In this document: piece by piece, positions 36,254 to 49,723 of the stretch
Position numbering within the stretch: position 1 is the stretch's first letter
How the letters are laid out: each line of letters opens with the position of its first letter
Assembly (NCBI GenBank): GCA_963682175.1
Contig: OY821789.1
Coordinates: 5,890,001-5,954,000, forward strand
Reading direction: 5' to 3'
DNA from: Triglochin maritima
Lineage: Eukaryota > Streptophyta > Magnoliopsida > Alismatales > Juncaginaceae
Length of the DNA: 64,000 nucleotides
Notes under the pieces: model-generated
Seen by the model: the letters and a program-made list of their open reading frames with translations, nothing else
What the model was told of the DNA's origin: nothing
Database searches by the model: none
Program-made: the position numbers and the translations under genes

Positions 36254-38362
36254 TTGTGTATTGAGTGTCCTTCATTGTAATTTTACGAAAGTTTCTGTAT
36301 CTTATCCAAAATATTATTAGTTGAGGGGGTGTTGCAATTAACAAAAATTCTAACATTTTTGGTGTGTTGACGTGGGGCCTACTTTTACAATGGCAATAGA
36401 CTAATTAGTGGTAAAAAGTAACGACATAAGGACAAATATTGGTGTAGTGATGACATAAAGTTGAATAATGTGTTTTGTAATGACACTAAGTAAAAATCTC
36501 ATTTTTTTTAGACCATGTATGCATGGTCCAACAGTAGAATAGATGAAACTCTTGACAATATTGAGTCACTTGATTATTGAGATATTGGTATCAATAACGA
36601 TGAATTTATGCATGTCGCTTGTAAGTTTGTACCTCCAATTCGCCGACCATAATATCATAGTTTGCTTAAGTGAGTCTCCCGTTATAACCTCTGAAAACTG
36701 TTGTGCCTCATTTGGTGGGCCTGAATCCGAGCAAATAGGGCTTATAGTTATCAACAACGTGTTGTGGGCTTGTGGCATTTTATCTCATCCAATTTGCAGG
36801 CATGCATCAGACGAGTTCGCTCTTTTGATTTCAGAAAAAAGTTTGAAATTTACTCTCGAAGATTAAAAAGCCCCTCAAATTTAAGTTAATAGTAACTTAT
36901 CCACTTCTGTCTTCCTATTAAACATATAAGCAGTCATGAAAAACTCAAAAACAATTATTAAAAAAAACTTAAACATAAAACCAAACAAGAAATAATTTTA
37001 CTCCACTTTTCCAAAGCCCGTGAAATCGCCTATAACTAGTACATTAGACATGACGATGTTGTTTAAAATGACAAAAAAATTCTTCAAACAAGTAGAGCAA
37101 CTCCACAAATTTGGATTAAGGAGGTTCTAATTTGTAGGCATAATGTAAATGGGGCAAAATTGAATCAACTCAGTTAATCATTGGTCTTAGAAAATTTTCA
37201 TCAAAGGTCCAAATAGGTCACCTAAGTAGAAAGTTTACACGATATGATAACAAGACACGACGCAAAAAAGTAAGACGTTTAGACGCACAAAATTATATTG
37301 TGGATGTTTAGGTTAGTTATGATAATTTATGAAGAAAATACATGACATAAAAAATAACACGATTAGACATGAAAAGACATGACCTGGAACAAACGATGTA
37401 CGGGAAATTAACACGTTAAACATATTTTGTAGTCTAACTAATTAATTTATGAAGACATAATGCCATAATATTTGACTACAAGTAATCTAAATATGATTTC
37501 CAAAATATTGTAAATATAACACACATGAAACACACGATTGTCTTATAAAAAAGTACACACCACAACATGAATGACAAATAGTTCCAACCGAAACTGTGTT
37601 TATGTGGCATCACCCTTGTAAACAAGTTATAAATCACTCGTGATTCAATTCGTTGCCCTGTTAATAGGTAACAAACGAATCAGATTGTCTCGTTACCACA
37701 TTTACAACTTACAAGGGTTAAGAAGCCTACAAGGAGAAGATTACGAGAACGTTTGTCTTGGGCTCCAGTATCCAACTCCCCAAGGAATCCAACTCCCGAC
37801 ATTAATGATCAAAGAAGATGCTCCCTCACTCTCACCAATGAACAAATCCCCACCACAAAGTCAGGAGCTGATGAAGCTCCCCCTATCGAGCTTTACTTGA
37901 TATGCAGAATGTTGCAATGAAATCTGCCCTGGGAGCTAGGTGGTTGGTCGTTTGGACGCAACTTCGACGCTATAATAGCTTTTGGGGGTCGGAGGAGCTG
38001 AAGAAAGCTGCAACCAAACACAATCTACGTTGTACTCCCCAAGCAATGTTGTGCATCATAACATGGTTTATTATCTCTAATAATATCTACCAACTTTATT
38101 AAAAAACACTTACAAGGTTTAAAAGGAACGGACCCACTCATCTATCCAAGCCCAGCTCATATTCACATTACGACGAACTACCACAAATTGTGCAAGATCA
38201 TCCTATAAGAGGACACAACATTGACACCTAGCCTACATACAGACAAGATGATGTTAAAAGATATATGTACTCTTATCGTAGCACAACTATAATTATGTAT
38301 TATTATTTTGATTAATTATAATTTGCTCCATTGAATTATGTCCAAATTTCATTTGTCATTTT
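36254..38362. other. Gene-poor AT-rich DNA
   Basis: No credible gene. ORFs near 37640-38100 do not resemble any family I know and lack promoter or splice context. Confidence 0.4.
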
Positions 38363-38773
38363 TAACTTTAAAAAAGACGATCACCTCCTTTATACTTTCG
38401 TTTTGCAACACATTTGCCCCCATGAACTTTAAGAATATATTATTTTACACATATTCATAGTTATTCCTAGTTTTTTTGTGTTGTATACCTAATACACTCA
38501 TAATCGTAACTTTATATTAAAGTTCATATCAAATCAGATGTATTTCGGATTAGGGTCTAATTGAGTACCAATTCAATTCAGATTTCAACCAAATCAAACA
38601 TCTGATTTGATCCGAACTTTAACATAAAATTATGATTATGAGTGTTTTAGGCAAACAACGCAAAAAAAATGATGAATGTGTGCTAAAACAATGATTTTAA
38701 AGTACAAACGATAAGAGAGGGTAAAATGTTACAAGTGAAAGTATAAGAGATGTGATTATCGTCTTTTAAAGTT
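38363..38773. mobile_element. Foldback element: ~205-bp arms, 411 bp in total
   Basis: The sequence is an almost complete inverted repeat centred near 38570. The left arm begins AACTTTAAAAAAGACGATCA and the reverse complement of the right arm AACTTTAAAAGACGATAATC. Further matches between the arms are CTTATACTTTC/TTTATACTTTC, ACACTCATAATC, TTAAAGTTC and ATCAAATCAGATGT. Arms differ by scattered substitutions and small indels. No ORF is present. It resembles foldback MITEs, whose transcripts can form long hairpins. Confidence 0.8.
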
Positions 38774-39540
38774 CAGGTACAGGTGTAAATGAGCTCGAGG
38801 TGTGTTTTTGTCCCACCGTTACTCGTCTCGCCTAAGTTAATTTGGTAAGTGAGTCAGGACGAGACAAAAATTAACAACCGCCACCTGTCTTGCCTAAGGG
38901 TGGATTAGGGAGTGTAGCGCATGTTAAGTGATTTGAGTCTTTAGATTTTTTATTTTATAAATTAGAACTCGTACAATCTTATGACTTAGAACATGTACAA
39001 CCACCACAAAGTTTGTATATATCACCAAAAAACATGAAGAAACAAATTTTCAAAATACATACAACATACATGTATTTTCACAATATATAAAAAATTCATA
39101 GTTTTATGTCCAAAACGTAATAATATCCATGTCCAAAACAAATAAAAACTATACATAAAATGCATAATCACATAAATAGTCATTTAGTGTAAAGATTACA
39201 AAACACACGTCAACGATCACATTACCGCAAGTTCATAACTCCATGATACAGAGTAACAAATGTTATTTGACTAAGTTAGATTAAACGACTTAATACGAAA
39301 ATCTTGATTATATTTATAATATATATTAATTAAAAATAAATATATTTCATGTAGGATGTTGCCTCTTTACAGACTTTACCTCTGTATCGGGCCCGTCGGC
39401 CCGGAACCCCGGAAGGCTAAACGGGCTGGAAACGGGCCGGGTCCGGTAATTATATATATATATATTTAATATTTTAAGTATTTTTGGAGTAAAAAATCGA
39501 GACTTTGGAAAAAAGAACCGGCCCACACCACACCGACCCT
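38774..39540. other. Upstream region of VPS16
   Basis: AT-rich with GC-rich islets (38800-38900 and 39390-39440) and an (AT)n stretch at about 39451-39468. No ORF or known element is supported. The VPS16 leader probably begins near 39540. Confidence 0.35.
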
Positions 39541-39644
39541 TTCCCCCACTAATCGATTAATGACACAGAAACCCACAAAGGAGTAGTCCCTCTCGCGCCA
39601 GATCCACCACCTCCCATCCGATCGGGCCATCTCCGCCTCCACCG

Positions 39645-42600
39645 ATGACGACGGCGGCGTCGGTGTCGATCGCGGCGGAGTGGCAGCTCCTCTACAACCG
39701 CTACTACCGCAAGCCCACTATCTCCCTCCTCGACTGGGGCCGCGACGTCCCCGACCTCCTCCGCTACCGCGTCGCCTGCGCCTCCTTCGCCGGCCCCATC
39801 GCCGCCATCCGAGACGATTCCAAGATCGTCCAGCTCTACGCCGAGTCCGCCCGCCGCCACCTCCGCATCTTCTCCTCCTCCGGTCGCCTCATCTCCTCCA
39901 CCGTCTGGGACCGCCCCGGTGGACGCCTCGTCTCCATGGCCTGGACCGACCTCCAGACCCTCGCCTGCGTCGTCCAGGACGGGACCGTCTACCTCTACGA
40001 CGTCCACGCCAAGCCTCTCCCGCACTTTTCCCTCGGCCCCGACTGCTTCCAGCAGGGCGTCGTCGACTGCGTCTTCTGGGGGAATGGCTTGGTCGTGTTG
40101 ACCGAGGCGAATTCACTGTTTTCCGTTCCCGATTTCGGGGATCCGAAGCCATGCCGGCTTGCTGACCCTGGGTTGGAAGAGCCGCCCTTTTGTGTGGCGG
40201 TTATCGAGCCGAAGTATACAATGTCCGGAAATGTTGAGGTGCTGCTTGGTTGCGGGGACGGTGTGTTGGTTGTGGAGGAGGATGGGGTTCAGAAGCTTGG
40301 GGAAGGGTTGGGGCCCGTTCAGAAGATGGCCGTGTCCGGTAATGGGAAGTTTCTCGCTGCTTTTATGCATGACGGCCGGCTTCTTGTTATTCCTACTGAC
40401 TTCTCCAGGATCATCTTCGAGTATCAGTGTGAGGTATATGATGTGTTTGTTTGTTTCTGCTGATGTTTTCGGTTAATTTTGTGTCTGTCTGTCTTGTTGG
40501 CCTTACAATATATCATGAACAATGTGGTGCGGTGTGGTGTTACTCCTCCAAACTCCTGTGACTAATGATTTTCCTTTCATTAGTTTTGATTAGTTGCACT
40601 TCTAGAATGATATGAGTAATGAGATACAATTCTTCCCTTTTGTTTTAGTCTATACAATTGGTATATTTGTCAATGCAGTATATATGACCTCTGTTTAAAC
40701 ACCATTGACATCACATACCTCAGCTTGTACGTATTTTTAAGTTTTAAGATGAATGATATGTCTTGATGTGTTCGTAATTTATCTTTTTGGCAGTCAGCAT
40801 TACCTCCTGAGCAACTTGTATGGTGTGGCATGGACAGTGTTCTCCTCTATTGGGATGAAATGCTTCTGATGGTGGGTCCTAGTGGTGATCCCGTCCGCTA
40901 TATATATGACGAACCCATTATTCTGATACCAGAGTGTGATGGGGTGCGGATTCTTTCAAATACGAGCATGGAGTTCCTTCATCGAGTGCCTGATTCAACT
41001 GTTTCAATTTTTCAAATTGGAAGTACCCTACCTGCTGCCTTACTATATGATGCTTTGGATCATTTTGATAGACGAAGTGCTAAGGTATACCACTAATCAT
41101 ATGAGGTAAAGTTAAGTATCACTTTTGTTTTTATAGGTGCAACTTTGCTGAAGAAAATGTTATTTCTTAAGTATGTCGTAGACTCCTATGCCTGGATGAT
41201 ACCACTCCCTTCAGTTTGAGGTTTTATGCGTGTAGCTTCTAGTTTGTTCTTGGTTCTTTCTAAGTAGGTTCATATCTCTGTTGCTTCTCAACGTTGTTTC
41301 AAACTCTAAAGGTTACCTGGTGGAGGGTGTTTGCTCTAGTAAAATGGAGAGGGTTGGTTTCCATTGTAGTTTTCACACGGAACTGTAATTAATTTAGAAT
41401 GCTTCTCATGATTAAGACGTGGCTTTAAGAGTTTAGATTGACATAGTGAATCATATCAAGTGCATGTCCAGGCTGTAGTAATATATTTTAATTAATTTTT
41501 GGTCACCTGATCAATTGAGAAGTACTATGCTTCTATTTCTCATTGAAGCTTAAAAAGGATTAGCTACTTAGCTTCTTCTGGATTGCTACATAGATCATAC
41601 AAAATGCTGGGTATTGGGCATAATGGCTTAGATTCTTAATCGAATAAACAAAATTTACCAATCATTGGTCCCAAAACGAAAACCATTGAAAGTGTACCTG
41701 ATTCATCCTATAACTGTTCTAATTTGGAATTGTGAGAAAGCTCTCAAAGGACAGAGATATTAATTTTTACGATTGAAAGCAAATTAGAGATTTATGCAAA
41801 GCATATCTTCATTTTGGCATCAAACATAACCTAACATCAAACATCTAATGTAAATAGATATTCTTGTAATCGAAGCACTAGATAATGATATTCTCGTAAG
41901 TCATAAATAAGAATCTAATGTAATCAAGGGTTGACAGCAGTTATCAATTATTTAGAAGAAAAATGCAACCAACTTTTAACTATTCACTTTCTAAACAGAC
42001 CTTAAGAAACCATGCATGAAGCCATGAACATTATAAGGTTTTCTTTAACATGCACAAATCATGTTTTGATTTGCACAATTTACAGTGAAGGGCCACTCTC
42101 ATTTTTGCCAGGCAGATGAAAATATGCGACTAATTCAATCTTCCCTGCCCGAAGCTGTTCAAATGTGCATAGATGCTGCTGGACATGAATTTGATATTTC
42201 ACGCCAACTAACACTTTTAAGAGCTGCGAGTTATGGCCAAGCATTTTGCAGGTTAGTTATCTTTCTTGTATGAGTGGAAAAATGTAGTTTGTATTTGCAA
42301 CCTTTTGTATGCATTTTTAGTTTTCTTGTGAAGAACTGAGCGTGATGCATATCCAGGAGACAAAAGGTCCCATTTGGAAGATCTAAGTACTGCGTGAAAG
42401 ATTATTAATTGTTTGTCATTGAGCCAGAAATATTAATATACAAAGAAACAGAGAGAAGTCTAGAGTGTTTAAAATTATAAAACGAACACACCACATGACT
42501 TAGCAAGAACATACGACTATTAATGAGACACATCTGAAAAGGTATTACCAGATTATCAGGAATTTGGATAAAGGGAACCTGACATACTGAGGATTCAATG

Positions 42601-45600
42601 TCTATAAGGCTGTCTAACCCTTGCTTGGCTCAGCTTGCATGGTAAGATACACCAGACTACTATGCATGGTTCACCTATCCAAACCTGATATATCAGCGGT
42701 TGATTTTCCATTCAGGCTGCATCTGGTGTATACCAGACTACCATTCATTGTCCACCTATCCAAATCTGCACCTGTCATTCCAAATTTCTACCACATGTGT
42801 TTTAATTTGATACTCCACTGTATTGCAATTTGGCATTTGTACTTCTGAAATAACTAATGTAATCTTTAATTTATTTCTCATAGCATTGATATTTATCTTG
42901 TTTAGCAGCCACGTTCAACGCGACCGGTTTCAAGAAATGGGCAAAACATTACATGTACTAAATGCCGTGCGCAACCCTGATGTTGGTATGCCTTTGAGCA
43001 TACAACAACATAAGGTCTCAACACTTGGTACTGTTTTACTGTTTCTTCCTGATGTAATCGGTTTCTGTTAACAAAGAAAATTGTTTGTTATATCAGCTGC
43101 TTACAGCACCTGTTCTTATTGCACGGTTGATAAATGCACATCAGCATTTCTTGGCATTGCGAATTTCAGAATATCTTGGCTTGAATCCAGTATGTTCTCT
43201 GAAATCCCTCTGTATCATTCCCTTTATGAACAGTTTGACGTTTGAAGTTAAATGTGGATGTGTGCATGAATGTAGATAATCTGTGAATTGGCTTCTATCT
43301 CAACCTAAATTAAAATGACTAGCTCTTCCAAATGATCTTCTACGCCATGAGTTTTTGGTGGCTTTGTGAGGCTTTAACTGTCTGTGAGCTTCATTAAACA
43401 CAAGTTTCTTTTGTGAAACATTTGTTCAATCTAAAAATATAATGTCATTTTTCAACTACGTGTTGCGCACTGTTATACCTATCTGTGGAAATGATATCTG
43501 ACAACTTTCTTATTCAATTTTTATTGACTAATGTGCAGGAAGTTGTTCTTATGCATTGGGCATGTGCAAAAATAACAGCTTCTTCAGCTGTAGATGATGC
43601 CGAGCTCCTAGACATGTTGCTTGATAAGGTTGTTTATTCGTCCAACAGGCTTACTCTATGACTTATTTTACTTTCTTGTGACATTAAGTTGTTTAGCTAC
43701 TAACAACTAGGAAGACCATTTTCAGTTAAGACTATGCAAGAGCATCTCTTATGCAGCCGTGGCAACACATGCTGACAACTGTGGCAGAAGAAAGCTTGCT
43801 GCATTACTTGTTGATCATGAACCACGATCTTCAAAACAGGTCTACCTCATTTTAATTTGGTTGTACTTTGAGTAGTCTTTCAACAAAGGGTTGTGTTTGC
43901 TATTTGTGGAAAATTGTCGAACAAGGTGTGAGGACTTCAATAAAAACTTCTGCTTATAGAATGACCTACTTTATGATAAATTATGATCTACATGTTAGTG
44001 ATTAAATTCCACATAGTTTGGTGCTTGCACGTTTTGTACCTGAGAACCGATCCTCTGGGAGCCACATTATCATGATTTGAAGGTGGAAGGGCTGAAGGGG
44101 TATGCTTTCCCCCCATTTTGATAATGACAGGTTCAATTTCTTGATAACTAGAAGCATTCACTTCTTCTTGCTGCTGGCGCAAACCCACTGCCAATGTGGT
44201 TTTACCGAGCTTCATAGGCATTACATGACATATATAAACCATTTGAGTTTCTAATCTTGGCGTAGGCATGCTTTTTACACATCTATTGAACTGCATTAGC
44301 ATCCAAACTATCAAGAATTGCTATGCATGTTTATTTTCTGGGTAAATTGTGGGTTTCGGTTTTCTGCTTTGGTTGTAAACATCTGAGGTGTTGGTTGGAA
44401 CTTTGAACCGTAGCGCTTTCTCTCTTGATTATCTTGCTTTTGTGAGATGGTTTTGCTGTTTCTCAGTTCTTAAATCTGTTGCATTTAATCAATATTAAGC
44501 TTGAAATTGATTCTTTAGGGAAATCACTCTGTTAATTGTGGTTATTTTTATCAATAGGTTCCACTCTTACTGAGCATTGAGGAAGATGATACTGCTTTAG
44601 TAAAAGCAACAGAAAGTGGTGATACCGATCTTGTCTATCTCGTTCTTTTCCATATTTGGCGAAAGGTAAAGTCCTGTTTGTGGCCCCATATTTGATTTTA
44701 GCAATTTATTTGCATTAATTGATCTGATTCCAGGAATGAGCTTTAATTTCTTAATTTGTCATAATAGAGGCCTCCTCTGGAGTTTTTTGGATCTATACAT
44801 GCCAGGCCTTTGGCACATGATCTCTTTGTCACATATGCAAGGTAGATGGCTAACATGAAAATTTTGTTTATGTTAATTTTGAACATTTGATACATAAGAA
44901 AACATTAATTAATGTGAGGTTCTTCCATTCGTCAATTTTCAGGTGCTATAGTCATGAGTTTTTGAAGGATTTCTTTCTATCAACGGGTCAACTCCAAGTA
45001 GGTCTAGCTTCCTTTTGTTTGTTTTCTGACTATTTTGTGAAATTCACTTCAAATATATATGCAGTAGACAGTAGTTGATTCAGTGTTTACATATATCTGT
45101 AGTTACGACTTCACCGACTTTCTTTAAAAGTATGTTGATATTCCACCCAAATAGTGCGAAATCAATTTTTTTTTTGGGAACTTGGAAGTTATGAAGAGTC
45201 TTTGCTTATAACAAATTGGACATGTTATTCTGACCATGGCAATGAAATTATTTTGCAGGATGCAGCTTTCTTATTATTGAAAGAATCTTGGGAATTGGGA
45301 AATAATCCAATGGCCAGCAAAGGATCTCCTCTTCATGGCCCACGTATAAAACTTATCGAGAAGGCTAGAGACATCTTCCATCAGACAAAGGAACATGTTT
45401 TTGAATCAAAATCTGCTGACGAGCATGCAAAATTGTTGAGGTAAAACTTAAAGTCGTATCAATGGAAAGGAGGCGTATATATTGCATAGTCTAAACCCCA
45501 TATTTCATAATATTATAGTGATTCTGAGTAGCATAGTAGAGATGTACGTTCATTGTCAAATCACGGTTTTATTGTTGAAGGCCCATCATGTTTGTGATGT

Positions 45601-47667
45601 CTGAACATCTAAAACTCTGCATTGGATGATGACAGACAGCTTACTTGTAGAACAGGATTAGACAGCTTAGAGTATTTTAGCAATGTAGGGGAGAGAGGAG
45701 AAAACTTTAGAAAGTATGGAGAGAACCCTGCTTTCTCTGTAAAGATTGCAATTTGTGTAGGGAAATAGGGAACTTTGCAAGTCTAATGTTTTTTTGGGAT
45801 TGGTATTGCAAGTCTAATGTGGTGCAACAACACCTTCTCTTAGAGTTTGAGAAAATGGAAAAGTTTCTGTTTAGCCATTCTTCCTAAATTACCTTACGAA
45901 GTAAGGGAAATGAATCATTTAGCTATTTTTAAAATGATAGGCAAGGTTGCTTTTCTTCCTCTCTTTTAACTTCTGATTATTTCCTTTTCTTCACTATTCT
46001 AACCAAATACACTGTAAGACTTAGACCTCCTAGGCTCCTTCACAGTAAAGATGTGTTCTGTCATTTATTTCTTGTTCTAGCTTAAAATTTTCTTCATAAA
46101 TCATAACAGATTGCAACATGAGCTGGAGTTATCCACAAAACAGGCTATTTTTGTTGATTCAAGTATCAGTGATACAATTAGAACATGTATAGTGCTCGGA
46201 AATCATCGAGCTGCAATGAAAGTTCGCACGGAATTTAAGGTTCTCTGTTTACCCTAGATTACTTTCCCTCTTGTAAGGCTTTCATTTGGCTGGCGAAATA
46301 ATGGAACATCATGTTATTTCTGCAGGTTTCTGAGAAGAGATGGTACTGGCTTAAGGTATTTGCTTTGTCCACAATCAGAGACTGGGATGGTCTCGAAAAG
46401 TTTTCTAAGGAGAAAAGGCCACCAACTGGTGAGATAGTAGCTTCTTTGTGTGTACCTAATAGTGTATCTCTCTCTTTTTAATGACCCTTGGTCTGGTGAA
46501 ATCATTAAAAAAACTGCTTATTTTATCTAGCAGATTATTGAAGACAAAGGCTTTGGTTGGATACCAACTATTGTTAATTACATGGGAGGACTTCTGTCCC
46601 TTTTTGATCTTTTTAGTTTGGTTTATAGACCTTAACTAATGTTACAATTTGGGTAGATATAAAACATAATGAAGGCTGAGGTGATTGAACTCCTAGTGGC
46701 AGTTAGTTGTAGATTGTCTTAACTGATGTGCCAACTAGGAATCCATATTTAAATCACCTTAAGTTTTTGATATGAGTGATTCACCACTATTCGAGAATTA
46801 TAGCCTAGTAGTTACAAGAGTTGAGAGTATGGAAATACTACTCTGAAAGAGTTAAACAATTATTTGTTTTTAGTAGAGGAGATTTATATGGCTTTATGTC
46901 CTCCCTCTCGTCGGTAGGTCTGGACCATCATTATCTTGCAACCAAATTATTTTTATCTCCAACGGGTCTTATCTTCAAATATTTCCAATCAAAATGAAAT
47001 GAAGACCTGATGATCTGTTACTCCAGAAAGAGGTCCATTCTTACATTTGTTTATTATGTGCATTATTTCTGACCACATTCCATTCCCATTTCAATGTCGA
47101 ATAGGTTACAAACCTTTCGTTGAGGCATGTGTTGAAGCTGGTGAGAAGGCAGAAGCCATTAAATACATCCCAAAGCTAACAGATCCACGTGATAAAGCAG
47201 AGGTACATTGTCACACAAAGGGGTTTAATTTCTTTATGGTATCTGTGTACTATTCCGTGCTAGAATTTTTTCTGAACTGCCATGAACCTTGCTTGTTGCA
47301 CGGTTCATACCTGTGTAATTCTTTACTTATATGATATGGTTTGGTCCACGATCAGCAAAAAAATCATCTACGGCAGGGTAGACCCCTTATTTATGTTCCT
47401 GTAGTTTCAATGATGTTACTAGTGTATTATGGTCAAGTACCTCTGTCATTTCGTTAATTTGTACGAGGTATAAGCCTTCTTTCTATTTTCCATGTGGGGC
47501 AGGCATATGAACGCCTCGGCATGGCCAAAGAAGCTGCAGAGGCTGCTTCTGAATCATTGGATGGGGAGTTATTGGGGCGTTTGAAGCTAACGTTTGGCCA
47601 AAATGCTGGTGCTGCATCTATTTTTGACACCCTACGAGATCGATTAACTTTTCAGGGTGTTTCTTAG
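39645..47667 (+). CDS. VPS16: Vacuolar protein sorting-associated protein 16 (VPS16 / VCL1)
   Basis: Fifteen exons: 39645-40433, 40794-41084, 42112-42251, 42909-43014, 43097-43189, 43539-43628, 43726-43839, 44558-44665, 44768-44841, 44943-44997, 45259-45440, 46110-46239, 46326-46428, 47105-47202 and 47503-47667. All phases join and give 845 residues, close to the usual plant length. The N-terminal half (about 5-420) is the VPS16 beta-propeller region (start: EWQLLYNRYYRKP; later LVWCGMDSVLLYWDE). The C-terminal half is the helical VPS16_C region (RAASYGQAFC, HEFLKDFFLSTGQLQDAAF, KYIPKLTDPRDKAEAYERLG). VPS16 is a core subunit of the HOPS and CORVET tethering complexes on late endosome and vacuole membranes; the Arabidopsis homologue VCL1 is needed for vacuole formation. 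The first exon is GC-rich, unlike the rest of the gene. Intron 7 holds a minus-strand ORF-like stretch (43988-44314) that I do not recognise. Confidence 0.95.
42636..42772 (+). repeat. Direct duplication in VPS16 intron 3
   Basis: Two ~45-bp copies, about 84 bp apart, share ACCAGACTAC, CACCTATCCAAA and a CTG end. They lie in the intron between 42251 and 42909 and do not affect coding. Confidence 0.6.
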
Positions 47668-48599
47668 TGATATTTTCTTTTTGTTTGTGATTGCTTTTCC
47701 ACCTTGTCCATGAGTTTATTTTAGTGTCCTGTTTTCCTCAAGGTTTGTATTATTATCCGCTGTATATATCCTTTTCCCAGTGTCAATCTTTCTTTATCTT
47801 GAGCAACATGCCAATATGTAAAAAAAATCTGCTTTGTTTACGAAGATGTGAACTTATGTGGTTTGTAGAGAAGGGAAGTCCTAGCAGTGAATAAATTCTT
47901 TGTGCCGAAACAAATCATTATCTTGTGTAGGTAACCTTTTATAAACGGGAAATCTTGAATTAAGCTAATGTATAAATGTTTATTTCTGATTCTTGTCACT
48001 AATGCTTACTTGCTTATGAAGCTGAATTTAGTTCACTTCTCGAAATAACACTATACGTGTCCCCTCCTAAATGACAGGTATTTGTTCAAATTTACTTTAA
48101 GATGTTTTGGATCTATCTTTTTTCTGGTCTCGGACCGCCTTGTGCCTGGAGCTGTATGTTGGCTTCGGGATGTAGCATGTATCATTTGTTATTAGTGATG
48201 GGTATGCATCATTTGATTTGGCAAAATAAATTAATAGTCGCGGCAAGTGAAAGCTGACATGTTCCCTTTATTTATTTATTTATTTTGAAGTTGTTAGTTC
48301 CCTTTCCCTTTATTGATACGACGAAGATGCCTCAATTCCAGATTTATACCAGTTGTCTGGAATCTGACCTGTTTGATTCGTCGTTATATTTTATTTATGC
48401 TATTCCTTTTGTGATCAGTATTTATGTCTCCCCTCGGTTTTAGTTTGAAATACTTTAGTCTATTGCAATTCAACGCTCCCACCTATTTTGTGTATTGGGA
48501 AGTGAACGTCCAACATTGGTATCTTGACTAGAGGAAGTTACTTCTGTACAGTACAGTTCTCTATTCTCAAATGGTGAAACAATACCTTAAGATTGATAT
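47668..48599. other. 3' UTR of VPS16 and intergenic DNA
   Basis: No gene seen. The first few hundred bases are likely 3' UTR; the rest is AT-rich up to solo LTR E. Confidence 0.4.
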
Positions 48600-49723
48600 T
48601 GTTGCTGTTTAACTTAAATACCTTAAATATCCGAATTAAGTATGTATGGGAGAAGAAAACAGACGTTCGGTCAACCGGTAGGAGTTCGATCGACCGGTAG
48701 TGTGTTTTGTTTGTCCAGGAAAATTTACTGGAAGTTTTTGGTCGACTGATGAGACCTATTAGGTCAATCGGGTGCACATTCGAAGGTTTTGCTGAAGTTC
48801 TTGGAAATTTCCGGTCGACCCGTACTTAAGTTCTGGTCGATCGGGTATGTATTTGGAGGTCTAGGAAAACTTCATGAAAATTTTTGGTCGACCGGTACTT
48901 AAGTTGTGGTCGACCGGTTGGAGTATTGTGACTAGGGGAGAGCAAAACCTGGTCCAAACTGGGTTTTTGGACCGGTCGGTCCGGGTTCGGTCCGTAAGTT
49001 GTGGGTTTGGTCCGGTCTGGTCCGGACCGGTCTGATTTTTTTTTAATTTAAAAAATTCGGGTTTTGACCGGACCAGACCAAACCGGTCCGGTCTTCGGTC
49101 CATGAGCACCCGGTCCGGTCTTCGGTCTGGACCCCGGATAAAAATTTGGTCCAGTCTGGACCGGATATTCTCCCCTAATTGTGACATTGTCTGGAAATTT
49201 TCGGTCGACCAAAGGCGTGACAATCGATCGGTGGAGTTCCGGATTGCGCTACGGTTTTAAGTTTGGTCGACTGATTGCGTCTGTTCGGTCGACTGTTTCA
49301 GACATTTTTGCCGACGTTCTGCCATTTTCTCCACAAGATTTTAAAACAATTAATACTTGTTTTGGCTTACTATATAAATGTAATTTAGTCCCCTTTGTAA
49401 TAGAACAATTACTATTGTTTACTTTACATTCTAGAGAGAAAGAGAGAGAGCGTTCTCGTGTGGATTCGAAAGGAGCAATTAAAATCGGGTCTTTCAACGT
49501 CGGTTGGTTCGTGTGTTCTGTAAGTCTCTCGTCTAATTCGTTTATCTATAGTAGATTGTTGTGTCGTCCGTGGTTTTTTCCGCATTGAGTTTACACGTTA
49601 AATCATGTGTTCTTGCGTGTTTTGCGTGGTTGATTTTGGATTTGCAATTGTGGTTTTTTTATTCATTGGATTTGTTATTTTTTGTTCCCCTGCATATTTT
49701 TGGATTGATTTTATTCCCTAATA
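48600..49723 (+). mobile_element. Solo LTR E (same family as C), with a nested MITE
   Basis: The sequence parallels solo LTR C throughout: GGAGAAGAAAACAGACGTTC, a palindrome cluster (48665-48920 and 49200-49290), CTATATAAATG near 49370, the GAGAGAAAGAGAGAGAGCG leader, GTGGTTTTTTCCGCATTG and a TTATTCCCTAATA end (C has TTATTCCTTAACA). Flanks GATAT (48595-48599) and GATTT (49724-49728) match at four of five bases, so the insertion is older than C. The extra length is mainly the MITE at 48933-49177. Confidence 0.8.
48933..49177. mobile_element. hAT-type MITE (245 bp) nested in solo LTR E, exact 8-bp TSD
   Basis: Left end TAGGGGAGAGCAAAACC, right end ...ATATTCTCCCCTA (inverted). It is flanked by exact ATTGTGAC at 48925-48932 and 49178-49185, the 8-bp duplication expected of hAT elements. 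The interior is dense in GGTCCGG and GGACCGG blocks. No ORF. Confidence 0.92.

Noticed and set aside
37640..38102. Two ORFs of 86 and 66 residues
   Set aside because: No recognised motif, no splice or promoter context, in AT-rich DNA with other fragments.
39549..40165. Long ORFs in other frames and on the minus strand over VPS16 exon 1
   Set aside because: Shadows of a GC-rich coding exon; the + strand frame from 39645 matches VPS16 and splices correctly.
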